A stretch of 64,000 nt of DNA from CAVPNY01 sp963706905 (GCA_963706905.1 CAVPNY010000018.1:1-64000), one strand, 5' to 3'. Shown: positions 8,753-17,971, counted from the stretch's first letter. Numbers and translations: made by a program. Notes: generated by a model not told the origin, from the letters alone.

Positions 8753-10094
8753 TGGACACCTCCGCCAGCACATCCACCAGGGTTTCGATATCTTCACGTG
8801 AATTCATTTCGGTAACTGCTACCAGCATATAGTTCTCCATGCCAGCGTAATCCTGACCCAGGTCATAACCGCCCAGGATGCCGTGCTCGAGCAGGTGTTC
8901 GTTTATCTCAGCCACCGGGAGCGGGCATCGCACCACAAACTCATTAAAGAAGATATCGTCAGTCATCAGCTTGTAATCGGGCAGGTTGGCGATACTCTCT
9001 GCGGCATAGTGCGCTTTATGGTAATTGAGCTCAGCGACCTGGCGCAGGCCGTTCTTGCCCAGCAGGGCGAGATAGACTACCGCAGCCAGGGCCATCAATC
9101 CCTGATTGGTGCAGATATTGGAGGTAGCTTTCTCGCGGCGGATATGCTGCTCACGCGCTGTTAAGGTTAAGACATAGGCGCGCTGACCGCGGTTATCGAC
9201 TGTCTCGCCGACCAGGCGACCGGCCATTTTGCGCACGTATTCCTGACGGGTCGCGAACAGGCCCAGGTACGGCCCGCCGTATGACAGCGGGATGCCCAGC
9301 GGCTGACCTTCACCGGTGACGATATCGGCGCCGAAATCGCCAGGCGCTTTAAACATGCCCAGGGCCATCGGGTTGGCTGACACTGCCAACAACCCGCCTG
9401 CCTGGTGGACGGCTTCAGCCAGTTCGGTGTAGTCAAATATTCGCCCAAAGAAGTCCGGATAACCAACCACCACCAGCCCGGTTTCCCCATCCAATAAGGG
9501 GATCAGCGCCTCAGGACCATCTTCCGGGTCAACTTCACCATTGTCTCCAACCAATACGATTGGCGAGTTGGCGGTGTAGGTGCGCACGACCTCACGATAC
9601 TGCGGATGTAGAGCGGGGGAGAGCACTACCCGGTTTTTCTTACCTCGGAAGTTGGCGTAGGCCATATTGACCGCTTCCGCCACCGCAGTCGCGCCATCAT
9701 AATGAGAGGCGTTGCACACGTCCATGCCAGTCAGGCCGGCGATCAGGCTCTGGTACTCAAAAATCGCTTGCAGAGTACCCTGAGAGATCTCCGGTTGGTA
9801 AGGGGTATACGCGGTGAAGAACTCGCCGCGCCGCAGGATCGCGTCTACCGCGGCGGGAGTATAGTGATTGTACGCGCCTGCGCCGAGAAAACTGATCAGA
9901 TCTCGCGCGGTTGAGTTCGCCCAGGCCAGGTCATTCAGTTCGGCCAGGATCTCCATCTCAGTCATGGCAGAGGGCAATTCTAACTTTGGGAAGCGCTGCG
10001 CAGCTGGCACGGCCTGAAACAGGTCCGCAACCCGCTGGACGCCAATCGTGCGCAACATGGCCTCCCGGTCGGTCTCCGTATGGGGAAAGAACAT
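8745..10094 (-). CDS. gcvPA: Glycine dehydrogenase (decarboxylating) subunit 1, P-protein
   Basis: N-terminal half of the split P-protein, 449 aa, the usual length. Recognisable segments are FPHTETDREAMLRTIG at the start, FLGAGAYNHYTPAAVD, YTPYQPEISQGTLQ and the Gly-rich GEGQPLGIPLSYGGPYLG. It forms a heterotetramer with GcvPB. It lies 54 nt downstream of gcvH and overlaps gcvPB, so the three genes are co-transcribed. A split P-protein is common in Chloroflexi, Firmicutes and archaea. Confidence 0.96.
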   Translation of the reverse strand: MFFPHTETDREAMLRTIGVQRVADLFQAVPAAQRFPKLELPSAMTEMEILAELNDLAWANSTARDLISFLGAGAYNHYTPAAVDAILRRGEFFTAYTPYQPEISQGTLQAIFEYQSLIAGLTGMDVCNASHYDGATAVAEAVNMAYANFRGKKNRVVLSPALHPQYREVVRTYTANSPIVLVGDNGEVDPEDGPEALIPLLDGETGLVVVGYPDFFGRIFDYTELAEAVHQAGGLLAVSANPMALGMFKAPGDFGADIVTGEGQPLGIPLSYGGPYLGLFATRQEYVRKMAGRLVGETVDNRGQRAYVLTLTAREQHIRREKATSNICTNQGLMALAAVVYLALLGKNGLRQVAELNYHKAHYAAESIANLPDYKLMTDDIFFNEFVVRCPLPVAEINEHLLEHGILGGYDLGQDYAGMENYMLVAVTEMNSREDIETLVDVLAEVSND

Positions 10095-10148
10095 CTTGCA
10101 ATCTCCGTTTAAATGTACCAGTTAAGGATGATAATCTGCAACCAAACC

Positions 10149-10541
10149 CTAGCCCAGGCGTGATTTACAAAATTCTTGGTAGGCGGCTGCATCCAATAGA
10201 CCGTCCAGCTCACCAGGGTTGGAGAGCTCGACCTTGACTAACCAGGCCGCGCCATAGGGATCCGAGTTAACCACCTCGGGGGTATCGGGCAGGCCTTCAT
10301 TGACTTCAACAACCTTTCCACTGACCGGCATGTAAACATCTGCCGCGGCTTTAACCGACTCAATCGTAGCGCAGGATTCGCCTTGATCGAGTGTTTCGCC
10401 TATGCCGGGAATGATCTCGACGAAGACGATGTCGGAAAGCTGCTCCTGGGCGTAATCGGTGAGACCGACCGTACCGAGCTTGCCTTCAACTTTAATCCAT
10501 TCGTCGTTCTTGGTGTACTTTAGATTGCTGGGAATATTCAT
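10149..10541 (-). CDS. gcvH: Glycine cleavage system H protein
   Basis: A 130-aa lipoyl carrier that shuttles the aminomethyl group between P- and T-proteins. The lipoylation site is the Lys in ATIESVKAAADVYMP; the C-terminal region with NPGELDGLLDAAAYQEF is typical. AAGGAAA lies 8 nt before the ATG. It is the first gene after the glycine riboswitch and its terminator, so it is the directly regulated cistron. Confidence 0.96.
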   Translation of the reverse strand: MNIPSNLKYTKNDEWIKVEGKLGTVGLTDYAQEQLSDIVFVEIIPGIGETLDQGESCATIESVKAAADVYMPVSGKVVEVNEGLPDTPEVVNSDPYGAAWLVKVELSNPGELDGLLDAAAYQEFCKSRLG

Positions 10542-10589
10542 GGTTTGGTTTCCTTTCGGCAGAATAGATTGGGATAAATGTCAGCTTTC

Positions 10590-10628
10590 GGGAAATAAAA
10601 GAAGGCGCACGCGAAGGAAGCGTGCGCC
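10590..10628 (-). terminator. Riboswitch-controlled intrinsic terminator
   Basis: A perfect 9-bp GC-rich stem (10604-10612 with 10620-10628, core GGCGCACGC) with a 7-nt loop, followed on the - strand by a T-rich tract. It lies between the second glycine aptamer and gcvH, the arrangement expected for a transcription-attenuating expression platform. Confidence 0.85.
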
Positions 10629-10636
10629 CTCTGTAA

Positions 10637-10830
10637 AAAACCTGAGAGATTCGAGCCAGAAATTCACCTGGCACTTGCCCCTTCGGTGTTGCCGGTTAAC
10701 CGCATAGCAACTTTCCAGAGGTTTGCCGGAGCAGGGTCCTTTTACCTGAGAGATTTGCCTGCCGTTTCGCTACGCCAGGTTTGCCCCTTCGGTGCCCAGT
10801 TATCTGCTGGAACTCTTCCCAGCTCCCGTC
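10637..10830 (-). promoter_or_regulatory. Tandem glycine riboswitch
   Basis: Two consecutive glycine aptamers are visible on the - strand. Each carries the hallmark ACCGAAGGGGCAA block (around 10785-10797 and 10677-10689) and an AATCTCTCAGG block (around 10745-10755 and 10640-10650), with AAAGGACC at the first. In this family glycine binding usually switches on cleavage-system genes by preventing terminator formation. Placement directly before gcvH-gcvPA-gcvPB fits that role. Confidence 0.93.
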
Positions 10831-10841
10831 CGATTTCTGAA

Positions 10842-10891
10842 AGTGTATGAATGCTTCAGTAAACTGCAAGACAAGCCCGCAATTTACTGAA
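10842..10891 (-). promoter_or_regulatory. Putative gcv promoter overlapped by an inverted repeat
   Basis: On the - strand TTGCAG (10869-10864) and TACACT (10847-10842) are separated by 16 nt, just upstream of the riboswitch. A 13-bp inverted repeat (10855-10867 with 10879-10891; TTCAGTAAA arms, one mismatch, 11-nt spacer) covers the -35 region. It could be an operator adding repressor control to the riboswitch. Assignment rests on pattern only. Confidence 0.45.
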
Positions 10892-10987
10892 ACATCCAGG
10901 TATGATCATTTTTCCGGATACATTCTACGAAGGAGCAGGTGAAAAGTCAAGTGAAGAATGTAACCTTGTCTTGTTCACCCTGCGCGG

Positions 10988-11614
10988 TTATTGCTCGATC
11001 ATATCGCGCACCCAGTCGCCGACCCAATAGTAACGGAAGTCCTTGCCCTGGCTGGTTTGAATTGCTCCCACAACGCAATATACCAGCGAGATTACCGGCA
11101 GCATGCCCAGCAGGATCATCCCTATCAGGCTGAAAGGTACGCAGAGAATGCCGACCAGGACGGGGATCAACAAAATGGTCACGATCCACATCCCGATGAC
11201 GACCAACCCGGCGCCAACCCAGCAGATCAGCTGGAAAACAAAAGCCTGCATTGACTGGTAGGCAATATATTTCGAGCGATCCTTGTAAACCAGGTAGATG
11301 ATGATGGCAACAACTGGTCCCAGGAAACCGGTGACCAGGTTAAGCAGCACACTCAAATGCGCTATCATGGACCAGGTGCGGTCTTCAGAGTTCTGGGCTT
11401 CGTAGGGGCTGCTCGGCGCAGGCGGGGCTGGTGGAAGTAGCGGGGGGGCTTCCACGGCGGGGATTTCCTCAACCGGCGGCTCGCTGACCGATTCTTCAAC
11501 GGTCTCGATGACTTCTTCTGCTTTTTCAGCGGCTGCCTCGACCGATTCTTCAGGGTTGAATCCCGCCAGGGTGGGTTCTTCAGGGGTTAGTTCAGGCTGG
11601 CTTTCCATAATCAT
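10988..11614 (-). CDS. DUF4870 family membrane protein
   Basis: 208 aa. The N-terminal ~75 residues are acidic and Pro-rich (coiled, probably disordered). A DUF4870/Tic20-like membrane domain follows: SMIAHLSVLLNLVTGFLGP, a YKDRSKYIAYQSMQAFVFQ loop and further hydrophobic helices, ending in a soluble YYWVGDWVRDMIEQ tail. The function of this family is not established. Two start ATGs six bases apart both follow GGAGAT. Confidence 0.8.
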   Translation of the reverse strand: MIMESQPELTPEEPTLAGFNPEESVEAAAEKAEEVIETVEESVSEPPVEEIPAVEAPPLLPPAPPAPSSPYEAQNSEDRTWSMIAHLSVLLNLVTGFLGPVVAIIIYLVYKDRSKYIAYQSMQAFVFQLICWVGAGLVVIGMWIVTILLIPVLVGILCVPFSLIGMILLGMLPVISLVYCVVGAIQTSQGKDFRYYWVGDWVRDMIEQ

Positions 11615-11709
11615 TCATCTCCTTTGTTTGGTTATCCCTTTCATTATGATTATACGGAAATAATCGCAGAAAGTTGCGCCACTTAACAACTCTAATCATG
11701 CACAGGATG

Positions 11710-11715
11710 TATAAT
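11710..11715 (+). promoter_or_regulatory. Candidate -10 box upstream of hutH
   Basis: TATAAT lies 69 nt upstream of the hutH ATG. No good -35 hexamer is found at 16-18 nt spacing, so this is weak. Confidence 0.3.
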
Positions 11716-11783
11716 TTCTATATCACTCCAACAACCTCTCCAGCCATAAGACGATGGGGAGGCATCTATGAAAAGGGCTTACT

Positions 11784-13307
11784 ATGACAATTGTACTGGA
11801 TGGTTCAGGTTTGACAATAGGAAAACTGGTGCGCATCGCTCGTCACGGCGAGAAGGTCGAGCTGAGCGCAGAGGCGGTGGAGCGCATCCGCGCATGCCGG
11901 GATATGCTGGAAGAGAAGCTCCAGGCGCATGAGATTATGTACGGCACGAACACCGGCATCGGCGAGTTCTCCGAAGTGGTGCTGTCAGACGAGCAGGTCA
12001 AGCAATTCCAGCGCTACTTGATCTATAACCACGCGGCTGGGATTGGCGATCCGGCGCCGGCTGAATTCATTCGCGGGGCGATGGCTGGACGGATCAATGT
12101 CCACGCCCATGGCAATTCCGGCTGCCGGCTGGAGATCACCCAGACACTGGTGGAGATGCTCAATAAAGGCGTCACACCAGTGGTTTGTTTAAAGGGCTCG
12201 GTGGGGGCCAGTGGAGACCTGGCGCCGATGTCACAGATTGCCTTGCTGTTGATGGGCGAGGGGGAAGCCTACTACCAGGGCGAGCGCCTGCCAGGCGAAG
12301 TAGCCATGCAACGCGCCGGCATCCCCATACCTGGTCTGCAAGCGCGCGATGGGCTGGCAGCCATCAACGGCTCGAACCTGCTGACTGCGATTGGCGCTAT
12401 CCATCTGTATGATATGAATCGCTGGCTGAAGCAGGCCGAGATCGCCTGCGCGATGAGTTTGGAAGCCCTGATCGCGAATATGAGGCCCTATGATGTACGC
12501 CTGCACCAGGTGCGCGGTTTTTCCGGGGCGGTGCGCAGCGCTGCCGCTATTATGAAATGCATCCAGGGCAGCGATCTGGTCACCGGCAAGATCAAGACCA
12601 AGGTACAGGACGCTTATTCAATGCGCTCCTCGCCGCAGGTGATCGGCGCAGCCCACGATGCCATTGCCTATGCCAGGAGCCAGGTTGAGATCGAGCTGAA
12701 CGGCGTCGGCGACAATCCGATCTATCTCCCCGAATACAGGCTGACTCTGACCGGGGCAAACTTCCAGGGCTCGCCGGTCTCGCTGCCCATGGATATGGCC
12801 GGGGTGGCCGTCACTATGGTCTCGGTGCTCTCCGAGCGGCGCCTAAACCGCCTGACCAATCCGGCTCTCAGCGTCGGGCTGCCAGCCTTCCTCACCAAAG
12901 GCGCTGGCATGTTCTCCGGGATGATGCTTAGCCAGTACACTGCTGATTCGCTGATCGTCGAGCAGCGTATATTATCCATGCCAGCCAGCACCCAGTCCAT
13001 CCCCGCCGCGGCTGATCAGGAGGATTTCGTCTCGATGGGCATGAACACTGCTATTAAGAATGATCAGATCGTCGATAATGCTTACGGGATACTCGGCATT
13101 GAGTTCATGGCGGCAGCTCAGGCGCTGGATTTCCGCGAATTCACCCCCGGAGCCGGCGTGCAGGTTGCCCGGCAGGTGATCCGCAAGTATGTTGACCACC
13201 TGGACGAGGATCGACCGCTATACCCGGACCACACCCGCATGAAAGCGCTGGTCAAGTCCGGGGAGATATTGGAAGAGGTAGAGAAGGTGGTGGGAGCGCT
13301 TGAGTAA
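11784..13307 (+). CDS. hutH: Histidine ammonia-lyase
   Basis: 507 aa, the standard length. Deaminates L-histidine to urocanate using a self-formed MIO group. The MIO tripeptide is visible as ASG in GSVGASGDLAPMSQ. The active-site Tyr loop is YGTNTGIGEFS, and QRYLIYNHAAGIG is closer to histidine than to phenylalanine ammonia-lyases. The C-terminal half has the typical QDAYSMRSSPQVIGA and NPIYLP segments. No other hut genes are nearby, so aromatic amino-acid lyase activity on another substrate cannot be excluded. The start has a modest AAGGG 7 nt upstream. Confidence 0.9.
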   Translation: MTIVLDGSGLTIGKLVRIARHGEKVELSAEAVERIRACRDMLEEKLQAHEIMYGTNTGIGEFSEVVLSDEQVKQFQRYLIYNHAAGIGDPAPAEFIRGAMAGRINVHAHGNSGCRLEITQTLVEMLNKGVTPVVCLKGSVGASGDLAPMSQIALLLMGEGEAYYQGERLPGEVAMQRAGIPIPGLQARDGLAAINGSNLLTAIGAIHLYDMNRWLKQAEIACAMSLEALIANMRPYDVRLHQVRGFSGAVRSAAAIMKCIQGSDLVTGKIKTKVQDAYSMRSSPQVIGAAHDAIAYARSQVEIELNGVGDNPIYLPEYRLTLTGANFQGSPVSLPMDMAGVAVTMVSVLSERRLNRLTNPALSVGLPAFLTKGAGMFSGMMLSQYTADSLIVEQRILSMPASTQSIPAAADQEDFVSMGMNTAIKNDQIVDNAYGILGIEFMAAAQALDFREFTPGAGVQVARQVIRKYVDHLDEDRPLYPDHTRMKALVKSGEILEEVEKVVGALE

Positions 13308-13341
13308 AGAACCTCCACGAATGCGGCAATCTTCGTTAGAT

Positions 13342-13397
13342 GTGAATAACCTTATCCGCCTTTCACTGCGCCTCTAGATTATCCCCCATCCCCCGGC
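13342..13397 (-). pseudogene. Remnant of the 3' end of a YedF-like gene
   Basis: About 55 bp match the 3' end of the gene at 22609-22965. In the matching frame it reads GMGDNLEAQ-stop-KADKVIH against GMGDILEAQWKADKVIT, with the Trp codon changed to TGA. No further upstream homology is visible. It looks like a decayed partial duplicate. Confidence 0.65.
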
Positions 13398-13406
13398 TTT
13401 CCTCAC

Positions 13407-13432
13407 AAGAACCTGCTTTAATGCAGGTTCTT
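13407..13432 (+). terminator. Hairpin downstream of hutH
   Basis: Perfect 10-bp stem (AAGAACCTGC and its complement) with a 6-nt loop about 100 nt after the hutH stop. Only a weak T stretch follows, so its terminator role is likely but not certain. Confidence 0.5.
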
Positions 13433-13591
13433 ACGTTTAAACCCGCAATCTGGTCGTGCAACTACGCCTAATAAGACCCATACCTAGCTTAACCGCTAGG
13501 TCATTAACCATCTGATCTGTGGGTGACAGGCAGGCAATGGGGGATTAGCATATTGCTTCAGAATGCCTTTATTTGATAAAATGGGGTAACG

Positions 13592-14087
13592 ATGAATCCA
13601 TTAGAATAGGTCTCCGCCATCGATGAAGAAGCCTTTATTTATGGTTATCCCATTGTGGACAATCACAACGTGATTCACCACTACGTCCTGGATGGCCACT
13701 CCAAAGAATACAAAGCGACATTCAATCAAGTCGCGCATAACTGGGGTTTCGCTACTCCTAAAGATACAGCCATTGTCTCCATAAACGTGGATACACCCAA
13801 TCTGTTTGCATGGCTCGATTTGAGAGCCGAATAATGCCAGTAATTTCTTAATCGAAAATCCGATCAACCGTTATGTCATCAACTCACCCATACTCCCATC
13901 CTTAAGAAAGGATGGCGATGGCGGATTTACGCTGTACCTGCAATCCGATTCGCCGGGCGGAGAGCGCGAGTCGAATTGGCTGCCAGTGTCCAGAGACGCG
14001 TTCAACCTGGCGTTTCGCACCTACCAGCCGGGTCAGGCGATCATCGATGGAACCTGGCAGGCGCCGCCTGTAATTTGCATCGAGTAA
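13592..14087 (+). pseudogene. DUF1254/DUF1214 protein remnant
   Basis: The first part reads EEAFIYGYPIVDNHNVIHHY...EYKATFNQVAHNWGFATPKDTAIVSIN, the start of a DUF1254 domain, but has a stop after five codons and another at about 13832. The second part, from about 13865, reads NRYVINSPMLPSLKKDGDGG...TLYLQSDSPGGERESNWLPV and ends DGTWQAPPV, the end of a DUF1214 domain. The middle of the protein is missing, so an internal deletion plus nonsense changes inactivated it. Confidence 0.8.
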
Positions 14088-14171
14088 TCTCGCGAGAGAC
14101 TCTATGCCTGCATAGATTTGGAAATCAAGAAAGACTGTAAGTATCGATTCATTCATTACAAGGAGATCATT

Positions 14172-16505
14172 ATGACCTGGCAAGGAGAAACTTTCAAAGG
14201 CAAGCTCGGCTTTACCATGGCCGAGTCTCAACCATCCTGGCGCATGCCACCGCGCCCCAAGGAAGGCTCGCCGAACGTGATCTTTATTGTGATAGATGAC
14301 ATTGGCTACGGCCACCTGGGCTGTTACGGCTCACCGATTGACACGCCCAACATCGACCGCCTGGCCGAAACTGGCCTGCGCTACAACAATTTCCATACCA
14401 CCGCCTTGTGCTCGCCGACACGCTCGTGCCTGCTGACCGGGCGCAACCACCACACCAACGGCCTGGGCATGATCTCTGAGCTTGCCCAGGGCTACCCCGG
14501 CTACGACGGGCTGATCCTGCCCTCGCGTGGCTTCCTGTCCGAGATCCTGCACGATAAGGGCTACGCAAACTACGCCATCGGCAAATGGCACCTGACGCCG
14601 ACCGAAGAGGGTACCATGTCTGGCCCGTTCGACCGCTGGCCGCTGGGCCGCGGCTTCGACCGCTTCTATGGCTTCCTCGGCGCGGAAACCGACCAGTTCG
14701 ATCCCGACCTGGTCTATGACAACCATTCCATCGAGCCGGTCAAAATGCCCGGCAAGCAGTATCACCTGACCGAGGACCTTACCGACAAAGCCATCGGCTT
14801 TATCCGCGACCTGCGCGTCGTGGATCAGACCAAGCCCTTCTTCCTGTACTACTGCCCCGGCGCAAACCACGCCCCGCACCAGGTGCCGGAGGATTGGGCC
14901 GACAAGTACCGCGGCCAGTTCGACACCGGTTGGGACGCCTACCGCGAGCAGGTCCACCGGCGCCAACTCGAGCTGGGCATCCTGCCGCCCGGAACCGAGC
15001 TTTCGCCGCGTCCCGATTGGGTCAAAGCCTGGGATAGCCTGAGCGCCGACGAAAAGCGCCTGTACGCCCGCCAGATGGAAATCTTCGCTACCTTTCTGAG
15101 CCACACCGACTACCATATCGGGCGGCTGCTGGCCGCGTTGGACGAACTCGGCGACCTGGACAATACCCTGATCATGTTCGTTTCCGATAACGGCGCTTCG
15201 GGTGAAGGCGGTTTCTATGGCTCATTTAACGAAAATTTGCTTTTCAATGGCATCCCCGACACTCTAGAAACCAATCTGGAGCATTACGATGAGTGGGGCA
15301 CCGAGAAAACCTATGCCCATTACGCCACTGGCTGGACGATGGCCGGCAACACTCCTTTCAAGCGCTGGAAGCGCAACGTCTTCAACGGCGGCATTGCCGA
15401 TCCGTTCATTATTAGCTGGCCGAAGGGCATCGCCGCCAGCGGTGAGGTGCGCACGCATTTCACCCATGCCATCGACCTGATGCCCACCGTATTGGAGGTG
15501 CTTGGCATCGAGCCGCCGCTAATGATGAAGGGCGTGCCGCAGGAGGAGATCGCCGGCGCAAGCCTGACCCCAACCTTCACCGATGCCCACGCGGAAGAAG
15601 TGCGCCCGACACAATATTTCGAATGTTACGGCTCGCGTGGAATCTACCACCAGGGCTGGAAAGCAGTGACTTACCACCCGATTCCGGGCATTCCGGCCGA
15701 TGGTCCGGGTGACCCAACCCTGCCGTTCGTCAAGGATCAGTGGGAGCTGTACAATGTCGCGGAAGACTTCAGCGAATGTCGCGACCTGGCCGCCGAATAC
15801 CCGGATAAGCTGCAGGAAATGATCGGCCTGTGGTTTGCCCAGGCAGGCAAGTATAATGTTTTCCCGCTGCACTCGGACCAGAAGAAAGGCCAACGACCGA
15901 AGCCCTATGCGCCGCGTGAAATGTACGTGTACTACCCGCATGCCAGCCGCATCGACAACGAAGCCGCGGTGAACGTGCGTATGCGCCCCTTCAGCGTGGT
16001 GGCCCACGCCCACATCCCCGCCGGCGGCGCAGAAGGTGTGCTGATCGCCCAGGGCGGCCGGTTCGCCGGCTGGTCGTTCTTCGTGAAGGATAGCCGCTTG
16101 GTCTACGAGCACAACTACGTCGGCCTGGAGCGCTACCGGGTCGTGTCCAATGTGACCATTCCATCCGGCCCGGTCAGCCTGGGGATGGAGTTCATCATCA
16201 CCGGCCAGTTTGAGATTACCCCCGAGCTGACTCAGATGGGTGTTCAGGGGGTCAAAGGCCGCGCAACCCTATATATCAATGATCAGATGGCCGGGGCCGG
16301 CGACATCGACAAGACCGTACCGTTTGGCTGGTCGCTCAGCGGCGAGGGCCTATGCTGCGGCTTCGACAGCGAAACGCCGGTCAGCGAGCTGTACGCCTCG
16401 CCCTATGAGTTTACCGGCAAGCTCGATCGTGTGGTCGTTTCGGTCAGCGGCAAGCCTTACGAAAATATCGAAATGGAGGTCAGGAAAGCGTTCCTGGCTC
16501 AATAA
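14172..16505 (+). CDS. Arylsulfatase-type sulfatase, formylglycine-dependent
   Basis: 777 aa. Hydrolyses sulfate esters. The Cys of ALCSPTRSCLLTGRNHHTNG (residue 80) fits the C-x-P-x-R signature converted to formylglycine by the sulfatase-modifying enzyme. The first metal site is IDDIGYGHLGCYGSPIDTPN, and FVSDNGASGEGG carries the second Asp-Asn pair. The large size, with a C-terminal beta-rich domain, matches the long AtsA-like bacterial subgroup. No N-terminal signal peptide is visible, suggesting a cytoplasmic enzyme. ATG 14172 has AAGGAG 6 nt upstream; the open frame extends further 5' without support. Confidence 0.93.
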   Translation: MTWQGETFKGKLGFTMAESQPSWRMPPRPKEGSPNVIFIVIDDIGYGHLGCYGSPIDTPNIDRLAETGLRYNNFHTTALCSPTRSCLLTGRNHHTNGLGMISELAQGYPGYDGLILPSRGFLSEILHDKGYANYAIGKWHLTPTEEGTMSGPFDRWPLGRGFDRFYGFLGAETDQFDPDLVYDNHSIEPVKMPGKQYHLTEDLTDKAIGFIRDLRVVDQTKPFFLYYCPGANHAPHQVPEDWADKYRGQFDTGWDAYREQVHRRQLELGILPPGTELSPRPDWVKAWDSLSADEKRLYARQMEIFATFLSHTDYHIGRLLAALDELGDLDNTLIMFVSDNGASGEGGFYGSFNENLLFNGIPDTLETNLEHYDEWGTEKTYAHYATGWTMAGNTPFKRWKRNVFNGGIADPFIISWPKGIAASGEVRTHFTHAIDLMPTVLEVLGIEPPLMMKGVPQEEIAGASLTPTFTDAHAEEVRPTQYFECYGSRGIYHQGWKAVTYHPIPGIPADGPGDPTLPFVKDQWELYNVAEDFSECRDLAAEYPDKLQEMIGLWFAQAGKYNVFPLHSDQKKGQRPKPYAPREMYVYYPHASRIDNEAAVNVRMRPFSVVAHAHIPAGGAEGVLIAQGGRFAGWSFFVKDSRLVYEHNYVGLERYRVVSNVTIPSGPVSLGMEFIITGQFEITPELTQMGVQGVKGRATLYINDQMAGAGDIDKTVPFGWSLSGEGLCCGFDSETPVSELYASPYEFTGKLDRVVVSVSGKPYENIEMEVRKAFLAQ

Positions 16506-16533
16506 AGAGTCGCTATCGATATTGATACATGAG

Positions 16534-16575
16534 ATATTGCAAGCAGCCTCATCTATACGAGGCTGCTTGCAATAT
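16534..16575. other. Perfect 17-bp hairpin after the sulfatase gene
   Basis: A 17-bp perfect stem (16534-16550 with 16559-16575) with an 8-nt loop lies 28 nt after the sulfatase stop. No T tract follows on either strand, so it may act as a processing or mRNA 3' end structure rather than a classical terminator. Confidence 0.5.
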
Positions 16576-16598
16576 ATGCCGAGCATAAGGAGAATTAG

Positions 16599-16800
16599 CT
16601 GAACGATCAACCACTTAAACGCTATGCTGTATTGACCGCCACCGCCGGGCTTTCCGTCTGGACAATCGATATGGCTGCTACACATGTCGGTCTGCCCAGC
16701 ATGCAGGCTTCTTTGGGCATCTCGGTAACAGCCAGCCAGTGGATCTTGAACCTGACGCTGATGTTCCTGGCCGGGATCGTTACGGTGGGCGGAGCGTGGA
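16599..16800 (+). pseudogene. N-terminal fragment of an MFS (DHA2-like) drug/proton antiporter
   Basis: After AAGGAG (16586-16591) the frame reads LNDQPLKRYAVLTATAGLSV...THVGLPSMQASLGIS...SQWILNLTLMFLAGIVTVGG. This is the first two transmembrane segments of a 14-helix major facilitator. The start codon would be CTG at 16599. Homology stops at about 16800, where unrelated sequence begins, so only about 67 of ~470 residues remain. Confidence 0.7.
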
Positions 16801-16945
16801 CTCGGCTTAGGAGCAGGATTCCGTTTGGGCGTGAAAAAAGCCCAAAAATGCCGAAGAATCCCGCCAGTCAGGTGCACCCAATCAGGATGGCGGATCATCC
16901 TGGTTCCCGAAAGAAACCGTCCAGCGGCATCGCCACGACAAAGTA

Positions 16946-17680
16946 TACTCCCAACCGGCAGGGTGGAGAAAGACGACTGAATGTTGCAATCACACGAGCG
17001 CGAATAGCAGTCAAGTTAATCGCCTCTTTTGAACCTGAAGATATTGATTTAGCTAGAACGGATAGTTGTGGTGCCCGCTCATTGCGAAGCTATATGAAAA
17101 CTGCACGGGATGGAATTCTAGCAGTTTTTGAAGGCGAGTTCGGTAATCCAGATGCTGAATTCGATTCACCTTTTGAAGAAGCTGTCTTCAACGCACTTAC
17201 TCATCATGGAATCAAATTGGTGAAGCAGGTTGGAGTATCAAAATATAAAATTGATTTTGGTGTGGTAGATCCGGAAAAACCAAGTAGGTATTTATTGGGT
17301 ATTGAATGCGCCGGTGCTACTTATCATTCATCTCCAACCGCCAGGGATAGAGATCGCCTTCGCCAACAAATACTTGAAGAGAAATACTGCTGGAAAATTC
17401 ATAGAATTTGGTCTCGCGATTGGATAAATGACTTAAAAGGCGAAATAAATAAAGTTAGGACTTACGCAGTTGGTGGGAGGGTGGGGTGTTTTGGCGGGCT
17501 ACGCCCGCCAAAACACCCCCGCGTCCTCTTGAACTGCGTAACTTCTAAAAGTATTAAATTCGATCGATGAAAGTAGAAGACAAGGCGCTAAAAAACCAAC
17601 TCTCAAAAAAAGGGACAACCCAGGGAATATCAAATCTACAAAAAACAGTCAAAAAGATACAAATATTCCTAGCCACCTGA
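16946..17680 (+). pseudogene. C-terminal fragment of a superfamily I helicase with MTES_1575-type nuclease domain, part 1
   Basis: GGERRLNVAITRARIAVKL is the last helicase motif of large DUF4011/DUF3320-type DNA helicases. It is followed by SPFEEAVFNALTHHGIKLVKQ, YKIDFGVVDPEKPSRYLLGIECAGATYH and RDRDRLRQQILEEKYCWKIHRIWS, a C-terminal PD-(D/E)xK-like nuclease domain. The helicase core is absent. A MITE interrupts the gene at 17455; removing it with one copy of its 5-bp target duplication rejoins the frame exactly (EINK-VLNSIDESRRQG). Such helicases occur in defence islands. The gene resumes at about 20639. Confidence 0.75.
17456..17547. repeat. MITE copy 2 (92 bp) with 5-bp target duplication
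   Basis: Ends TAGGACTTACGCAGTT and the complement of AACTGCGTAACTTCTA match the first MITE and the IS at 6194-7237, as does the internal GTGTTTTGGCGGGC hairpin. Direct repeats AAAGT flank it at 17451-17455 and 17548-17552. Excision with one repeat restores the host reading frame, which verifies the boundaries. Confidence 0.92.
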
Positions 17681-17742
17681 CAGTTTGCTGTCACAGATAG
17701 GAAAACAAGTGGATCCGGAAAGGCAGGTCATTGGTCAATCTC

Positions 17743-17971
17743 CTACTCGATAAAACGCAGGCCAATCTGAAAGATACTCAAATCACGGCGGTCGACACGA
17801 TCCACTAAATGGCGCAATCCTTCTCGAATCGTACGACCACCGACCGAAATGAGCCAAACGTAGAGCAAGGCCACCGCCAAGGTGAGGCGAGACAAGCGCA
17901 GAAAATGACGGAGCATGGTACTTTCCAAGTCAAAGCCATGGTTTTTGAAATCGCCGAACATTTCTTCAATG
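17743..17971 (-). pseudogene. C-terminal part of a split IS4-like transposase
   Basis: Reads IEEMFGDFKNHGFDLESTML...RLSRLTLAVALLYVWLI...RRDLSIFQIGLRFIE, the C-terminal region of a DDE transposase including the catalytic Glu region. It is separated from its N-terminal part (19853-20443, same strand) by the serine-recombinase element. The two parts together give about 273 aa; the usual N-terminal ~130 residues are also missing. Confidence 0.78.

Noticed and set aside
13342..13397. UGA in the yedF-like fragment as selenocysteine
   Set aside because: The intact copy has Trp at that site and the fragment lacks the rest of the gene.
16350..16898. 182-aa ORF antisense across the sulfatase end and MFS fragment
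   Set aside because: It crosses the hairpin and gene boundaries, and both coding strands beneath it are clearly identified.
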